DNA of 64,000 bases from Eubacterium brachy ATCC 33089 (lineage in GTDB: Bacteria > Bacillota > Clostridia > Peptostreptococcales > Anaerovoracaceae), in the NCBI GenBank assembly GCA_000488855.1, contig KI535284.1:186001-250000 (forward strand), read 5' to 3'. Position numbers and translations under genes: made by a program. The stretch's first letter is position 1, and each line of letters starts with the position of its first letter. The notes beneath the pieces were generated by a model. That model worked only from the letters and a program-made list of their open reading frames with translations, ran no database searches and was not told the origin of the DNA. Shown piece by piece: positions 25,502 through 35,020 of the stretch.

Positions 25502-27021
25502 CTATTTCGAAAATGCAACCTGTAAGATTAATAATATCATACTCAACACTGTAAGTATTCCCATTAAAGGTAGTACAAACTTAATCCATTTATTATACGT
25601 TACATCAACTAAATCCAATGTTGCAAGAATCAATCCTGTCGGTGTTATGAATGAAATCATACCTAAACCGAAAATATAAGCTGAAATTATTATCTCTCTA
25701 GGCATGCCTACCGCATCAGCCAGCGGTGCTATGATTGGAATCGACAATGTGGCAAGCCCCGAAGATGAGTTTATAAAGAAACCGAGCACTACGAAGATTA
25801 ACATCATTATCACGATAAATAGGAACGGATTCATTCCTGACACTATTCCCGACAATTTGTAAAGAATAGTATCTGAAACTTTTCCTGTTTCCAAAATGAT
25901 ATTTACAGCCCTGGCAATACCTATTACGAGACCTACACCGATGAGTCCGCCTGCACCTTCAATGAATTTGGAAACAAATTCCTTTTCCGATACTCTCAAA
26001 ACAATTCCTATTATTACGGAAGTGACCAAGAATAATACGGTCATTTCTTCAAACCACCATCCCTTAATAGCTACACCGTATACCATGACAACAAATGCCG
26101 CTAAAAACAATATCAGAGCTATCTTAAATCTAAGAGTCATAACAAGGTCTTCTGCATGTTTATCAAACTTCTTTTCTATGCGCTCTTTATCTTCATAAAT
26201 GAGTGATTTTGTAGGATCTTTTCTAATTCTGCCAGCATATCTTAAGATGTAAATTATAGTTATGGCTGTTCCTATGATAAGTCCTGCTAATCTGAAACCC
26301 ATTCCCGCTGTAAAATTAATACCTGCAGCATTTGCAGCTGTCACCACTGAAAATTGGTTTACTGTTGACATCATGGTTCCTATGGAAGATCCCATATATA
26401 TCGCCGCAATACACACCAATACGTCGTATTTAGCTGCGATGAACACTGGTATCAGTATCGGATACAGTGCTATGGTTTCTTCTGCAAGGCCAAAGGTCGT
26501 CCCTCCTAAAGATATCAAAATAGTTACCACGATTATGAGAATATACTCCTTGCCCTTAGTCGCCCTCGACAAAGCACTTATACCTGCACCAAAAGCACCT
26601 GAATGGTCTAATATGTTAATCAATCCACCCAATACCAGAACGAACAAAATTATGTCTATACATTCGTATACTCCCTTAACAGAACCTGAGAGAAAGGCTT
26701 TCACTCCTTGTGGTTTTTCTCTAATTTTTGATAAGTTCCAGGAATACCTATGGGTTTTTTGATTTCTTTTTTCGTAAACTTCTCAATTGGAGTATCCACT
26801 CCCAATTTTTTCAATGTGTCCTGTGTTGCAGGTAAAATTTCTGTTGTTCCATCCGGTTTCGTCAACGTAAATTCATTTGCCCCTGTATCACCGGCATCAT
26901 ATTGTAACTTTGAATATGAGCCTGCCGGAATTAGGAAGGTCAAAATACACGCTAAAGCTAGAACTATAAACAGCACGGTAAATGCCGTCGGAAATGAAAT
27001 TTTCTTTTTCTTTGCTTCCAT
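25502..27021 (-). pseudogene. YfcC-family (DcuC-like) carrier interrupted by a frameshift
   Basis: Two frames together make one YfcC-family transporter, a group of C4-dicarboxylate/basic amino-acid carriers of about 460-510 residues. The first (26701-27021) encodes the signal-anchor start KKISFPTAFTVLFIV, the loop and GIPGTYQKLEKN, then HKE and a stop. The second (25502-26704) continues with PQGVKAFLSGSVKGVYEC and the remaining helices to the end. The join is at 26712-26715: reading one base back after AAC gives the expected EKNPQGVKAF. The second frame has no ribosome binding site of its own. Either one base has been lost here, making a pseudogene, or the sequence has an error. A true start with GAGGAGA precedes ATG 27021. 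Confidence 0.85.
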
Positions 27022-27102
27022 TTTTATCTCCTCTCAAAATAACTTAAAGTTTATAATTTTAATATTTTCTCACAATATAACCTTTCTCAACATCGGCATA
27101 TT

Positions 27103-28212
27103 TTAAAGAAAAAATAAAATATTTGAAACAACTGATGAAACCAGACCAATTGCTGTTCCGGTTGCCACTAAAAAAAACTCGACTCTCTTCATATTTGTTT
27201 TAACAGCATTCGCCAACAACTGAACATTATCTTCTCTTAATACGTAATCTATTAAATAATTCGTCCATTTTTTGGAATTTCCGTAAATTTCATCTAAAAT
27301 TCTCTCTATTTTTTCCCTAACAAATCTACCATACAAAATTCTTGAAATTTCTGTCTCCGGCTTCTCAAATATATCCTCTCTATCTTTTGATAAAATTTCA
27401 AGATTTTCTATCTTTAAGTTCTGTCTTCCTTCATATTTAGATTCGAGCAATTGTAAATAGTATTTTACAAATTTCGTGAAATAATCTTTAATTTTTACTT
27501 TTAATATCTCATCTAATTTATCATCTATCTTAGTGCTTAAATCACATTTAAATTGCGATTCTAAGTAATATCCAATGCTCTTTTCCACGCCTGTTTCAAA
27601 CTCATTCAGCAATCCCTCATTGACAACGATGGACATCAAAAGTTTCTGTTTAACTTTATCTCTGATGCCATCTCTTACCTTGATTGCTAAAATTTTTTCA
27701 ATTTGTGCATTTTTGATTTCTAAATATATCTTTTCTGAAAGATTTTTTCTTATTTTAACTATCATATCACTGATACTCACATCGCAAAAGCATAACCTTT
27801 CATCAGATAGAACTTCATATACGGATTTTTCTTCCTTCCTTACTCTACATAAAAATTCTCGGATACTCTCTTCAAAATATTTCTCTATTTCCTCTGAAAT
27901 CCGTTTCTTTATTGAATTTTCATTTTTATTTAAAACATCCACAATTTGTTTAGATGCAATATTTTTAATTTTTTCTGCAAGTTTTGATACAAATTCTTTC
28001 GAAAAAACTTCTGCAGATTTAATCTCAAATTGACGAAATTCGCGTGTTACACCGGCGTTATTGAAAATCTCGTACGAACTTCCTGAATCATCTTGAATCT
28101 CTGCCGAGTTCAAAATATTTTTATATATGTTTTTTTTTAATATTTTCCCGGCACATATTCCCATAACACAGCCACACAATGTCGCTATACACACGATAAT
28201 GATACTGTTCAA
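27103..28212 (-). CDS. coil-rich protein with terminal membrane helices, DUF445-like
   Basis: The product (369 residues) has a hydrophobic N-terminal helix (IIIVCIATLCGCVMGICAG) and a C-terminal one (FFLVATGTAIGLVSSVVSNI). About 300 charged, helix-forming residues lie between them. The glycine-spaced C-terminal helix and the length resemble DUF445/YheB membrane proteins, but I see no firm motif. It may span a compartment boundary like a tether. It is co-oriented with the deacetylase gene upstream but separated from it by a terminator, so it is probably a separate unit. Confidence 0.55.
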   Translation of the reverse strand: MNSIIIVCIATLCGCVMGICAGKILKKNIYKNILNSAEIQDDSGSSYEIFNNAGVTREFRQFEIKSAEVFSKEFVSKLAEKIKNIASKQIVDVLNKNENSIKKRISEEIEKYFEESIREFLCRVRKEEKSVYEVLSDERLCFCDVSISDMIVKIRKNLSEKIYLEIKNAQIEKILAIKVRDGIRDKVKQKLLMSIVVNEGLLNEFETGVEKSIGYYLESQFKCDLSTKIDDKLDEILKVKIKDYFTKFVKYYLQLLESKYEGRQNLKIENLEILSKDREDIFEKPETEISRILYGRFVREKIERILDEIYGNSKKWTNYLIDYVLREDNVQLLANAVKTNMKRVEFFLVATGTAIGLVSSVVSNILFFL

Positions 28213-28232
28213 AATACTCTACCTCTCACTAA

Positions 28233-28269
28233 ATTTTAAAAGCGACTCGATGGACTATCAAGTCGCTTT
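28233..28269 (-). terminator. terminator of the deacetylase gene
   Basis: AAAGCGACT (28239-28247) pairs perfectly with AGTCGCTTT (28261-28269). On the minus strand it is followed by TTTTAAAATTT. Confidence 0.75.
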
Positions 28270-28317
28270 CCATGAATCTCTCATTTGGACATTGATCTTT
28301 TTTAATATGCAAATTTT

Positions 28318-29817
28318 TCAATTGCTTTTTTTGGTTTTGTCATTGCTTTTATCCTTTGGATAAAAGAAGTTATATCCATAGAATTTAACCTGTTTCGGAT
28401 CCTCGTTATACTTGTATGATAACATCTCTGAAACGGTTACCAACTGATATCCCTGTGCTTTTAACCAAGGGATTATCTCTTTCGTCGCTTCTGCAGTGGA
28501 ATCGTATAGTGAATGCATCAGAATTACTTTACCATCCAAATTTCCACTGTTTTTAATTATTTTAATGACATTATCTTTATTTCTGTGTTTCCAATCTAAT
28601 GTATCAACAGACCATAAAATTGCCGATTTGTTGAATATTTTTGTCGTTTTTTCATTGCCATTTCCGTACGGCGGCCTGTACAATGTAGGCACATATCCGA
28701 TTCTGCTCTTTATCGCCTTATCTGTTAAATCGCTTTGTTCTTTAACTTTTTCATCTGTTAATGTAAACAAGTTAGGATGTGAATAGCTGTGAGAGCCAAT
28801 TTCCGATCCCATCCTATCCATTCGCTTCAGCAATTTATCGGAGTCGCTAACGTTTTCTATATTCTTTCCCAATTCAAAAAACGTCGCAACTGCTTTATTT
28901 TGCTCTAAAATATCCAATATTTTAGCAGTTGTACCCTCTGCCGGGCCATCATCATAAGTCAACGCTACCATAGGCTTTGAAGGATCTATTTTTCTACTGT
29001 TTATATTTTTTCTGAAAAGCCCTTTTATGTCTGACTCCGAAATTGTTACTTTTATAATCTGACTGTCGTCTGTCACGGTATTGCCGGCAAAGTATAATAC
29101 AACCTTATCTCCATCAAATGCAAAGTTCTCAAATTTGCTACTCTTTGCATCGATGTATTTCTTGTAATTCTTACTTAACTTATCTTTGTAATTTTTCTTT
29201 AAGTACTCGTCTAAATATCTGTATAATTTTTCCTGATATCCCGGTTCAAACACCATTATCGGATATATTCTTGATCCGGTCTCCTTGTCGAAATTAAGAA
29301 CAGACACCTTGGAAGATACTTGCTCCAATTTCCCATTGGTTTTCTCTTCTCTGACTACCGTTTTCAACACTACACTGGCAATATTTTGCTTCCCTTTGTA
29401 TGAATCATATGTCATTAACATCGCAAATTTTTCATCTTTGCTCCCTTGATCGTGTTCTCCTAAAAAGCTCTGTTTTTCACGTTCCGCCAGTATTTTTATC
29501 TGCTTATCTATAGAATTTATCTTCACCTTTGGATAGTTCAATCCCACCGATGAAGGCTTTCCATATTTTATTTCCTGCTGTGCTTCCCCTATAGAGTTCG
29601 AATCTTGAGCACTGCTAAAATATCTTTTCGCATATTTCGTAAATGAATTTTCGTCATCGTAGCTGTTGCTATCAAAAAACTTAAACAGGAACACTCCTCC
29701 AACGACTAATATAACTATTAAAATCACGAGGAAAATGTATCTTCCCATTCCACGCCTTCTAACTATACCGTTCGTGTATCTACCACTTCTGAAAGTATGC
29801 TTTGCATATCTTGCCAT
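28318..29817 (-). CDS. membrane-anchored polysaccharide deacetylase (PgdA-like)
   Basis: This protein probably removes acetyl groups from peptidoglycan N-acetylglucosamine at the cell surface, which confers lysozyme resistance in relatives. It has 499 residues: a basic N-terminus, one membrane helix (about 27-46), a DUF3298-like middle domain and a C-terminal NodB domain. Catalytic motifs are complete: ALTYDDGPAEGTT (base and metal Asp), SHSYSHPNL (metal His pair), RPPYGNGN, LWSVDTLDW and the late His in VILMHS. The architecture matches streptococcal and clostridial PgdA. It is monocistronic with a terminator. Confidence 0.9.
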   Translation of the reverse strand: MARYAKHTFRSGRYTNGIVRRRGMGRYIFLVILIVILVVGGVFLFKFFDSNSYDDENSFTKYAKRYFSSAQDSNSIGEAQQEIKYGKPSSVGLNYPKVKINSIDKQIKILAEREKQSFLGEHDQGSKDEKFAMLMTYDSYKGKQNIASVVLKTVVREEKTNGKLEQVSSKVSVLNFDKETGSRIYPIMVFEPGYQEKLYRYLDEYLKKNYKDKLSKNYKKYIDAKSSKFENFAFDGDKVVLYFAGNTVTDDSQIIKVTISESDIKGLFRKNINSRKIDPSKPMVALTYDDGPAEGTTAKILDILEQNKAVATFFELGKNIENVSDSDKLLKRMDRMGSEIGSHSYSHPNLFTLTDEKVKEQSDLTDKAIKSRIGYVPTLYRPPYGNGNEKTTKIFNKSAILWSVDTLDWKHRNKDNVIKIIKNSGNLDGKVILMHSLYDSTAEATKEIIPWLKAQGYQLVTVSEMLSYKYNEDPKQVKFYGYNFFYPKDKSNDKTKKSN

Positions 29818-30000
29818 ACATCTCTCCTTTGAATACTACTCTATCTTTTCCAAACATTCACCAAATAATGAAACACGCACTCTCTATTTTCGTATGTATA
29901 TACATTATTTATGTTTCTATCACTTACACATCATAAATGTCACAATTTATACTCATTTTACCATTTTCTATTATCATAATAAAGTTTTTTCTGATATTTT

Positions 30001-31467
30001 TTAAACCGAATTGTCGTTTTTCTGCTTTTCAAGTTCCATAACAATGGCATTCTCTATTCTTTTTTTGTGTATCTCACAAGAAAGCTGATAGACCTTTTCA
30101 ATATCACCGTTTTTATGATATGCATTGGCACTGCATCCTCCGCTGCAATATAATTTTGCAAAACAATCCTGACACTCGTCATGAGAGTACACATTGCAAT
30201 TTTTAAATTTATCAATCACATCTTTTTTAACAATGCCTGTCTCCAGAGTTCCTAGCAAAAATTCTTTATCTCCGACAAACTGATGACATGGGAAAAGCTC
30301 TCCATCAGGAGTAATTGCCAGGTACTCAGTACCTACACCACAACCTGACAGTCTCTTGGCAATACACGGTCCCCCTGTAAAATCAACGGTATAATGATAA
30401 AAATAAAATTCCTGATCACTGCCATATCTTTTAACCATCTCTTCTGATAACTCATCGTAATTCTCAAAAATTATATCCAAATCTCCTCGATCTATAGCAT
30501 AACTTTCTCCATCTTCTGCAACCACAGGCTCCATCGACAGCTCTCTGAATCCCAACTCCGCCATATGCAGTATATCCTGTGTGAAATCCAAATTATTTTT
30601 CGTATATGTACCTCTTATGTAATAATCTTTATTTCCTCTTTTATCAACCAGCTTTTTAAATTTATCAACTACAATGTCATATGTTCCAAGTCCGTTTTTC
30701 ATTTTTCTCATTCGATCATTTATCTCTTTTCTTCCATCCAAACTCAAAACTACATTACTCATTTCCCTATTTGCAAATTCAATGACATCATCATCGATCA
30801 ACAACCCGTTTGTTGTCAATGTAAACCTGAAATTTTTATCTTTTTTATCCTCGATGCTCCTTGCATATTCTACAGTCTTTTTACATACTTCCCAATTTAA
30901 CAACGGTTCTCCACCGAAAAAATCCACCTCTAAATTTCTTCTTCCGGTACTGTTTTCAACTAAAAAATCGATGGCATTTTTCGCAGTTTCAAACGACATC
31001 AATCCTCTTGTACCACAGTATTCTCCCTCTCCTGCAAAACAGTATTGACAATTCATATTGCAATCGTGAGCCACATGTAAACAGATTGCCTTCAATACTA
31101 AAAGTCTGCTTTTCATATTCTCCGCAATCGTTTTAAATTCATCATCACTGAACAGTTTACCGCTTCTTCTCAATTCTTGTACATCTTCTACTGTCTCAAC
31201 AACGTCATTTATTGAAGCGTTTTCATGCTTATCTCTTATATTTTCAAATATAATTTCACTGAGTTTCTCGACATTAATCTCGCTTTGCAGCCTATGCTCC
31301 AACATAGAGCTTCTTCCCTTATCGTTATCTCTCGTACATGCATCTCCATTTAAAATTTTATCATAGTGACCTATTATATCATATGCCAAATCGTCTACGA
31401 TGTGAATACTTCCGCTGTTTCCATCTATTATAACATTATAATCTTTTTTCTTATATCGATGTATCAT
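30001..31467 (-). CDS. scfB: SCIFF peptide maturase, radical SAM/SPASM enzyme
   Basis: ScfB-type enzymes install a thioether cross-link in the SCIFF ranthipeptide precursor. The protein has 488 residues. An N-terminal peptide-recognition region is followed by the radical SAM cluster motif CNMNCQYC (Cys136, Cys140, Cys143) with FAGEGEY, then the FFGGEPLLNW motif. The SPASM half has its cysteines in place (CGVGTEYLAITPDGELFPC, CNVYSHDECQDC and LYCSGGC), so the enzyme looks intact. The precursor gene lies 136 bases upstream on the same strand with a hairpin between. The unusual point is the substrate, which lacks the known cross-linking pair. Confidence 0.95.
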   Translation of the reverse strand: MIHRYKKKDYNVIIDGNSGSIHIVDDLAYDIIGHYDKILNGDACTRDNDKGRSSMLEHRLQSEINVEKLSEIIFENIRDKHENASINDVVETVEDVQELRRSGKLFSDDEFKTIAENMKSRLLVLKAICLHVAHDCNMNCQYCFAGEGEYCGTRGLMSFETAKNAIDFLVENSTGRRNLEVDFFGGEPLLNWEVCKKTVEYARSIEDKKDKNFRFTLTTNGLLIDDDVIEFANREMSNVVLSLDGRKEINDRMRKMKNGLGTYDIVVDKFKKLVDKRGNKDYYIRGTYTKNNLDFTQDILHMAELGFRELSMEPVVAEDGESYAIDRGDLDIIFENYDELSEEMVKRYGSDQEFYFYHYTVDFTGGPCIAKRLSGCGVGTEYLAITPDGELFPCHQFVGDKEFLLGTLETGIVKKDVIDKFKNCNVYSHDECQDCFAKLYCSGGCSANAYHKNGDIEKVYQLSCEIHKKRIENAIVMELEKQKNDNSV

Positions 31468-31566
31468 CTCATATTTCCTTTAAATCTCTATTCACATTTA
31501 AATCTTTAAAAATTGCACTCATATATTTTCACGATACCTGTGCCTTCATAAGATATCCCTTACAAA

Positions 31567-31598
31567 TAGAAAAGCTGACTCGTTGGAGACAGCTCTTT
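31567..31598 (-). terminator. hairpin between the SCIFF precursor and maturase genes
   Basis: AGCTG (31573-31577) pairs with CAGCT (31590-31594) around a 12-base loop, and TTTTC follows on the minus strand. It could be a partial terminator that keeps the maturase transcript below that of the peptide. Confidence 0.55.
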
Positions 31599-31603
31599 TA
31601 GTA

Positions 31604-31753
31604 CTATTTAACCTTGCTTTGCTCACATTTTTGGTTTATCACGCTACAAGATGTCTTACTGGCTGATTGACAAGAAGTTTGACACTCTCCACAACCGCCG
31701 GTTGCTATTGAAGCCTTCAGATTTTTAGTCCCTAAAGTCTTGATTCTCTTCAT
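31604..31753 (-). CDS. scfA: SCIFF ranthipeptide precursor (variant with five cysteines)
   Basis: This 49-residue peptide is a recognisable SCIFF (six cysteines in forty-five residues) precursor: MKRIKTLGTKNLKASIATGG followed by CGECQTSCQSASKTSC and a short tail with one more Cys. The start is ATG 31753, with AAGGAGGAG upstream. In the usual family core the fourth Cys lies in SAC and is followed by KTSCT. Here the codon is AGT, giving Ser32, and the Thr acceptor position 37 is also Ser. Only five cysteines remain (21, 24, 28, 36, 45). From memory, the mapped thioether in a characterised SCIFF joins Cys32 to Thr37, so this variant has neither partner. A consensus promoter lies at 31790-31818. 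Confidence 0.93.
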   Translation of the reverse strand: MKRIKTLGTKNLKASIATGGCGECQTSCQSASKTSCSVINQKCEQSKVK

Positions 31754-31789
31754 AGTATTACCTTCTCCTCCTTCTTTTCTCTCAAGTAA

Positions 31790-31818
31790 TTCTAACAAAA
31801 TCCATTATAAAATGTCAA
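31790..31818 (-). promoter_or_regulatory. promoter of the SCIFF locus
   Basis: On the minus strand TTGACA (31813-31818) and TTAGAA (31790-31795) are 17 bases apart, about 37 bases before the precursor start. Confidence 0.75.
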
Positions 31819-31851
31819 ATGAAAAAATAAAATTCCACTGTAAAATTCTCC

Positions 31852-31880
31852 TTGCAATAACTTAATTATAGTATTAAAAT
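31852..31880 (+). promoter_or_regulatory. promoter of the P-type ATPase gene
   Basis: TTGCAA (31852-31857) and TAAAAT (31875-31880) are 17 bases apart. It is back to back with the SCIFF promoter, about 60 bases before the ATPase start. Confidence 0.65.
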
Positions 31881-31940
31881 ATTTACCATATCAATTTGTG
31901 TTTCACACATAGTTTTCATTAAAAATTTAGCGGAGGTCAG

Positions 31941-34514
31941 ATGTTTTATAACAAGAGTATTGAAGAAACTCTCAGGGAATTATCTTCCAGAGAATCCGGG
32001 CTTTCTTCATCCGAATCAATTAAGAGCAGGAAAATTAACGGTTCCAACACACTTCCTGAAGGAAAAAAGAAAAGTATCTTTTCTGTAATGGCAGATCAGT
32101 TCAAAGATGTTCTTGTAGCTATTTTAATAGTTGCGGCTATAATTTCTCTTACAACCGGAAACGTTGAAAGCACAATCGTAATAATTTCAGTAATAATTCT
32201 CAATGCAATTTTAGGTACTGTGCAATATGTAAAGGCTGAAAAATCTCTGGCCAGCCTGAAAAATCTCTCTGCACCCTTTGCAAAAGTGCTTAGAGATGAA
32301 AAGACTGTAGAAATACCTGCCTCCGATATCGTAGTTGGAGACTTAATTAAAATAGAGGCCGGCGATATCGTTCCATGCGATGGACGAATCATATCCTCTT
32401 TCTCTTTGAAAGTCAACGAAAGTGCTTTGACCGGTGAATCGGAACCCGTTGAAAAAAATAGCGATACTATCCAATTGGAAAATTCACCTTTAGGAGATCA
32501 ACACAATATGGTATTTTCATCATCATTGGTTACTTATGGTCGCGGAATATTTGTTGCAACCAGCGTAGGTGAAAAAACTGAACTCGGTAAAATAGCCAAT
32601 TTGATTTCCAATGCTCAGGAGAGGAAAACGCCTTTACAACAAAGCATGGATTCCTTTAGCAAAAAACTATCTCTGTCGATTATTCTAATTTGCATCGTAG
32701 TTTTTTCTATGAGCCTTTTACGTGGAGAAAGTCTGATAAACGCTCTTTTATTTGCTGTTGCCCTTGCAGTAGCTGCCATACCTGAGGCACTGTCATCTAT
32801 CATTACGATTTCTCTTGCCATAGGAACTTCTCGCATGGCTAAGGAAAATGCAATAGTAAAAAAGTTAAAATCCGTCGAAGGTCTCGGAAGCGTTTCAATA
32901 ATTTGCTCTGATAAAACCGGCACTCTTACTCAAAATAAAATGGTAGTAGAGGACACTTTCTGTTTTCTTATAAACAAACCCAGATTATTACTCTGCTCTA
33001 TTCTATGCAATGATTCCTTGATGACTGATGGGAAAATTATCGGTGACCCTACCGAAACGGCTTTAGTTGATTACTACACCAAGTTAAATGACGATTACCT
33101 CAGTGTAATTAAGCGTTACCGACGACTCTCTGAGCTACCTTTTGACTCTGACAGAAAGCTCATGAGCACGCTACACGACATCGATGGTAACATGTTGATG
33201 TTTACGAAAGGTGCTCCTGATATTATACTTTCAAAATGCAAATACTACTTAGACGTCAACGGTAATAAAAAAACGATCAGTAAAAGTTTTTTGGATTATG
33301 TCATTGAGGCGAATGATAAATACTCAAAGAACGGTCTTAGAGTTTTGGCATTTACACAAAAGGATTTTATCGAGAAAGACATTTTGAGTTTTGAAGATGA
33401 AAGCGATTTAACCTTAATCGGTCTTGAGATAGAAATGGATCCTCCTAGGGAAGAATCTGCTAAAGCCGTTGAAGACTGTATTAAAGCCGGTATAAAGACC
33501 ATTATGATTACAGGTGATCACAAAACTACGGCTTCTGCCATTGCTAAAAAATTGGGAATTTTAAATTCCGGAGATAAAGCAATCACAGGTCTTGAATTAG
33601 ATGCTATGAACGATGACGAGCTAATGGCTGAAATAGAACACATCTCTGTTTACGCAAGAGTTTCTCCAAACAACAAAATACGAATAGTAGATGCATGGCA
33701 AAAACTGGGACATATAGTCGCTATGACCGGAGATGGTGTTAATGATGCTCCTGCACTGAAACAAGCTGACATCGGAATTGCTATGGGGATTACCGGAACC
33801 GAAGTTTCAAAAGATGCTTCCGACATGGTTTTGACAGATGATAACTTCGCAACTATTGTGAATTCCGTCGTCAACGGCAGAAACATCTATGAAAACATTA
33901 AAAATGCTATTAAATTTTTACTGTCAGGCAACGCAGCCGGTATTCTCGCAGTGTTATATGCATCTATCACAGGTCTGCCTGCTCCTTTTGCTGCAGTTCA
34001 TCTATTATTTATAAATTTAATTACCGACAGCTTACCTGCTCTTGCGATAAGCATGGAACCAAATAATTTAGCACTTCTAAATAGGCGACCGAGAAGACGT
34101 TCAGATCCGATGATGGACAAAAAATTCATGTTTGACGTAGGTATACAGGGTCTTTTGATATCCATGTCAACCATGTCAGCTTTTTATATAGGTTATCGAT
34201 CAGATGTGGAACTTGGAACGACTATGGCATTTTCAACTTTATGTCTTGCAAGACTCTGGCATGGTTTTAACTCTCGTGGTGGTCAATCTGTATTCAAACT
34301 GGGAATATTTACAAATTTATACACTATCGGGGCATTTATTTTGGGCTTTCTGTTATTGGCATTGCTTCTGTTCGTTCCCGAACTTCAAAATGCGTTTTCG
34401 ATATCAAAGGTAGATAGAAATTCTTTTCTTTGTATAATTTTATTGTCTTTCTTACCCACTCTAATCATTCAGATAAAAAAAGTACTCATAGATGATCCTA
34501 ATGCAAGGTATTGA
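31941..34514 (+). CDS. P-type cation-transporting ATPase, Ca2+ (type II) family
   Basis: The protein (857 residues) is a complete type II P-type ATPase in the cytoplasmic membrane. It has an N-terminal cation_ATPase_N domain, the actuator motif TGES (164-167), the M4 motif AAIPEALSS (near 279-286), phosphorylation Asp324 in CSDKTGTLTQ, nucleotide-domain FTKGAPD, and the hinge MTGDGVNDAPALKQADIGIA. M6 contains NLITDSLPALAIS. This matches clostridial calcium-translocating pumps; the M4 PEAL instead of PEGL is common in that branch as far as I recall. Ca2+ export is likely, not proven. It is divergent from the SCIFF genes and ends at a terminator. Confidence 0.9.
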   Translation: MFYNKSIEETLRELSSRESGLSSSESIKSRKINGSNTLPEGKKKSIFSVMADQFKDVLVAILIVAAIISLTTGNVESTIVIISVIILNAILGTVQYVKAEKSLASLKNLSAPFAKVLRDEKTVEIPASDIVVGDLIKIEAGDIVPCDGRIISSFSLKVNESALTGESEPVEKNSDTIQLENSPLGDQHNMVFSSSLVTYGRGIFVATSVGEKTELGKIANLISNAQERKTPLQQSMDSFSKKLSLSIILICIVVFSMSLLRGESLINALLFAVALAVAAIPEALSSIITISLAIGTSRMAKENAIVKKLKSVEGLGSVSIICSDKTGTLTQNKMVVEDTFCFLINKPRLLLCSILCNDSLMTDGKIIGDPTETALVDYYTKLNDDYLSVIKRYRRLSELPFDSDRKLMSTLHDIDGNMLMFTKGAPDIILSKCKYYLDVNGNKKTISKSFLDYVIEANDKYSKNGLRVLAFTQKDFIEKDILSFEDESDLTLIGLEIEMDPPREESAKAVEDCIKAGIKTIMITGDHKTTASAIAKKLGILNSGDKAITGLELDAMNDDELMAEIEHISVYARVSPNNKIRIVDAWQKLGHIVAMTGDGVNDAPALKQADIGIAMGITGTEVSKDASDMVLTDDNFATIVNSVVNGRNIYENIKNAIKFLLSGNAAGILAVLYASITGLPAPFAAVHLLFINLITDSLPALAISMEPNNLALLNRRPRRRSDPMMDKKFMFDVGIQGLLISMSTMSAFYIGYRSDVELGTTMAFSTLCLARLWHGFNSRGGQSVFKLGIFTNLYTIGAFILGFLLLALLLFVPELQNAFSISKVDRNSFLCIILLSFLPTLIIQIKKVLIDDPNARY

Positions 34515-34530
34515 ATTTACAATTGAACGA

Positions 34531-34582
34531 AAACTGCCCATATATCAACGTTAACAAACGTAGCTCTATGGGCAGTTTTACA
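34531..34582. terminator. bidirectional terminator between the ATPase gene and trmO
   Basis: AAACTGCCCATA (34531-34542) pairs perfectly with TATGGGCAGTTT (34567-34578) across a 24-base loop, with TTTT on one side and AAAA on the other. It lies between convergent genes. Confidence 0.85.
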
Positions 34583-34621
34583 GTATGTATCACTTTGCTG
34601 TTTTGATTTATATCTCATGCA

Positions 34622-35020
34622 TCACACGTCATGACCCGCAGACTTAATATCCAATACGGGAGTTCCGTCGAACATATCAACTCCTGTAAAATGAATTTTT
34701 CTTCCCTCAACTTTTTTAATCGTTATAGTTGTCACGCCTATAGGATTTGGTCTAAACGGCGCATGAGTAGAAAATAAACCTGTCATAGGACCGTTTCCAT
34801 GGAAAGGAACTGTCAACTTATATCCCTCGCTTCTGTCAAACCAGAATAAAACCATGAACTTTTCTCCCACTTTCATATCTGCCATTCCTTCTTTATATTC
34901 TTCTAAAAGCTCTAAAACCGCCTCTTTCTCAGGATAAACCTTTCCGTTTTTAGGTGTATCTCTCACATCACGAAACGGAGAATGAATATAACCTATAGGA
35001 TTGCAAACTAACTGTTTCAT
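34622..35020 (-). CDS. trmO: tRNA t6A methyltransferase TrmO-like protein
   Basis: TrmO adds a methyl group to N6-threonylcarbamoyladenosine at position 37 of certain tRNAs using S-adenosylmethionine. The protein (132 residues) has the family start PIGYIHSPFRD, the loop APFRPNPIGVTT and the near-terminal DMFDGTPVLDIKS. Relatives usually continue LDIKPY...D for another 10-20 residues, whereas this one ends SAGHDV, so it is at the short end of the family. I see no remnant of the missing end downstream. Confidence 0.85.
   Translation of the reverse strand: MKQLVCNPIGYIHSPFRDVRDTPKNGKVYPEKEAVLELLEEYKEGMADMKVGEKFMVLFWFDRSEGYKLTVPFHGNGPMTGLFSTHAPFRPNPIGVTTITIKKVEGRKIHFTGVDMFDGTPVLDIKSAGHDV

Noticed and set aside
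26701-26720. Programmed -1 frameshifting in the YfcC-family gene
   Set aside because: The site GAG AAA AAC lacks the sixth A of the classical A-AAA-AAC slippery heptamer and I saw no stimulatory SD or stem-loop. A simple one-base loss or sequencing error is more likely.
34622-35020. TrmO gene broken by a frameshift at its 3' end
   Set aside because: The protein ends early, but no continuation of the family sequence was found in the other frames after the stop. A naturally short C-terminus is simpler.
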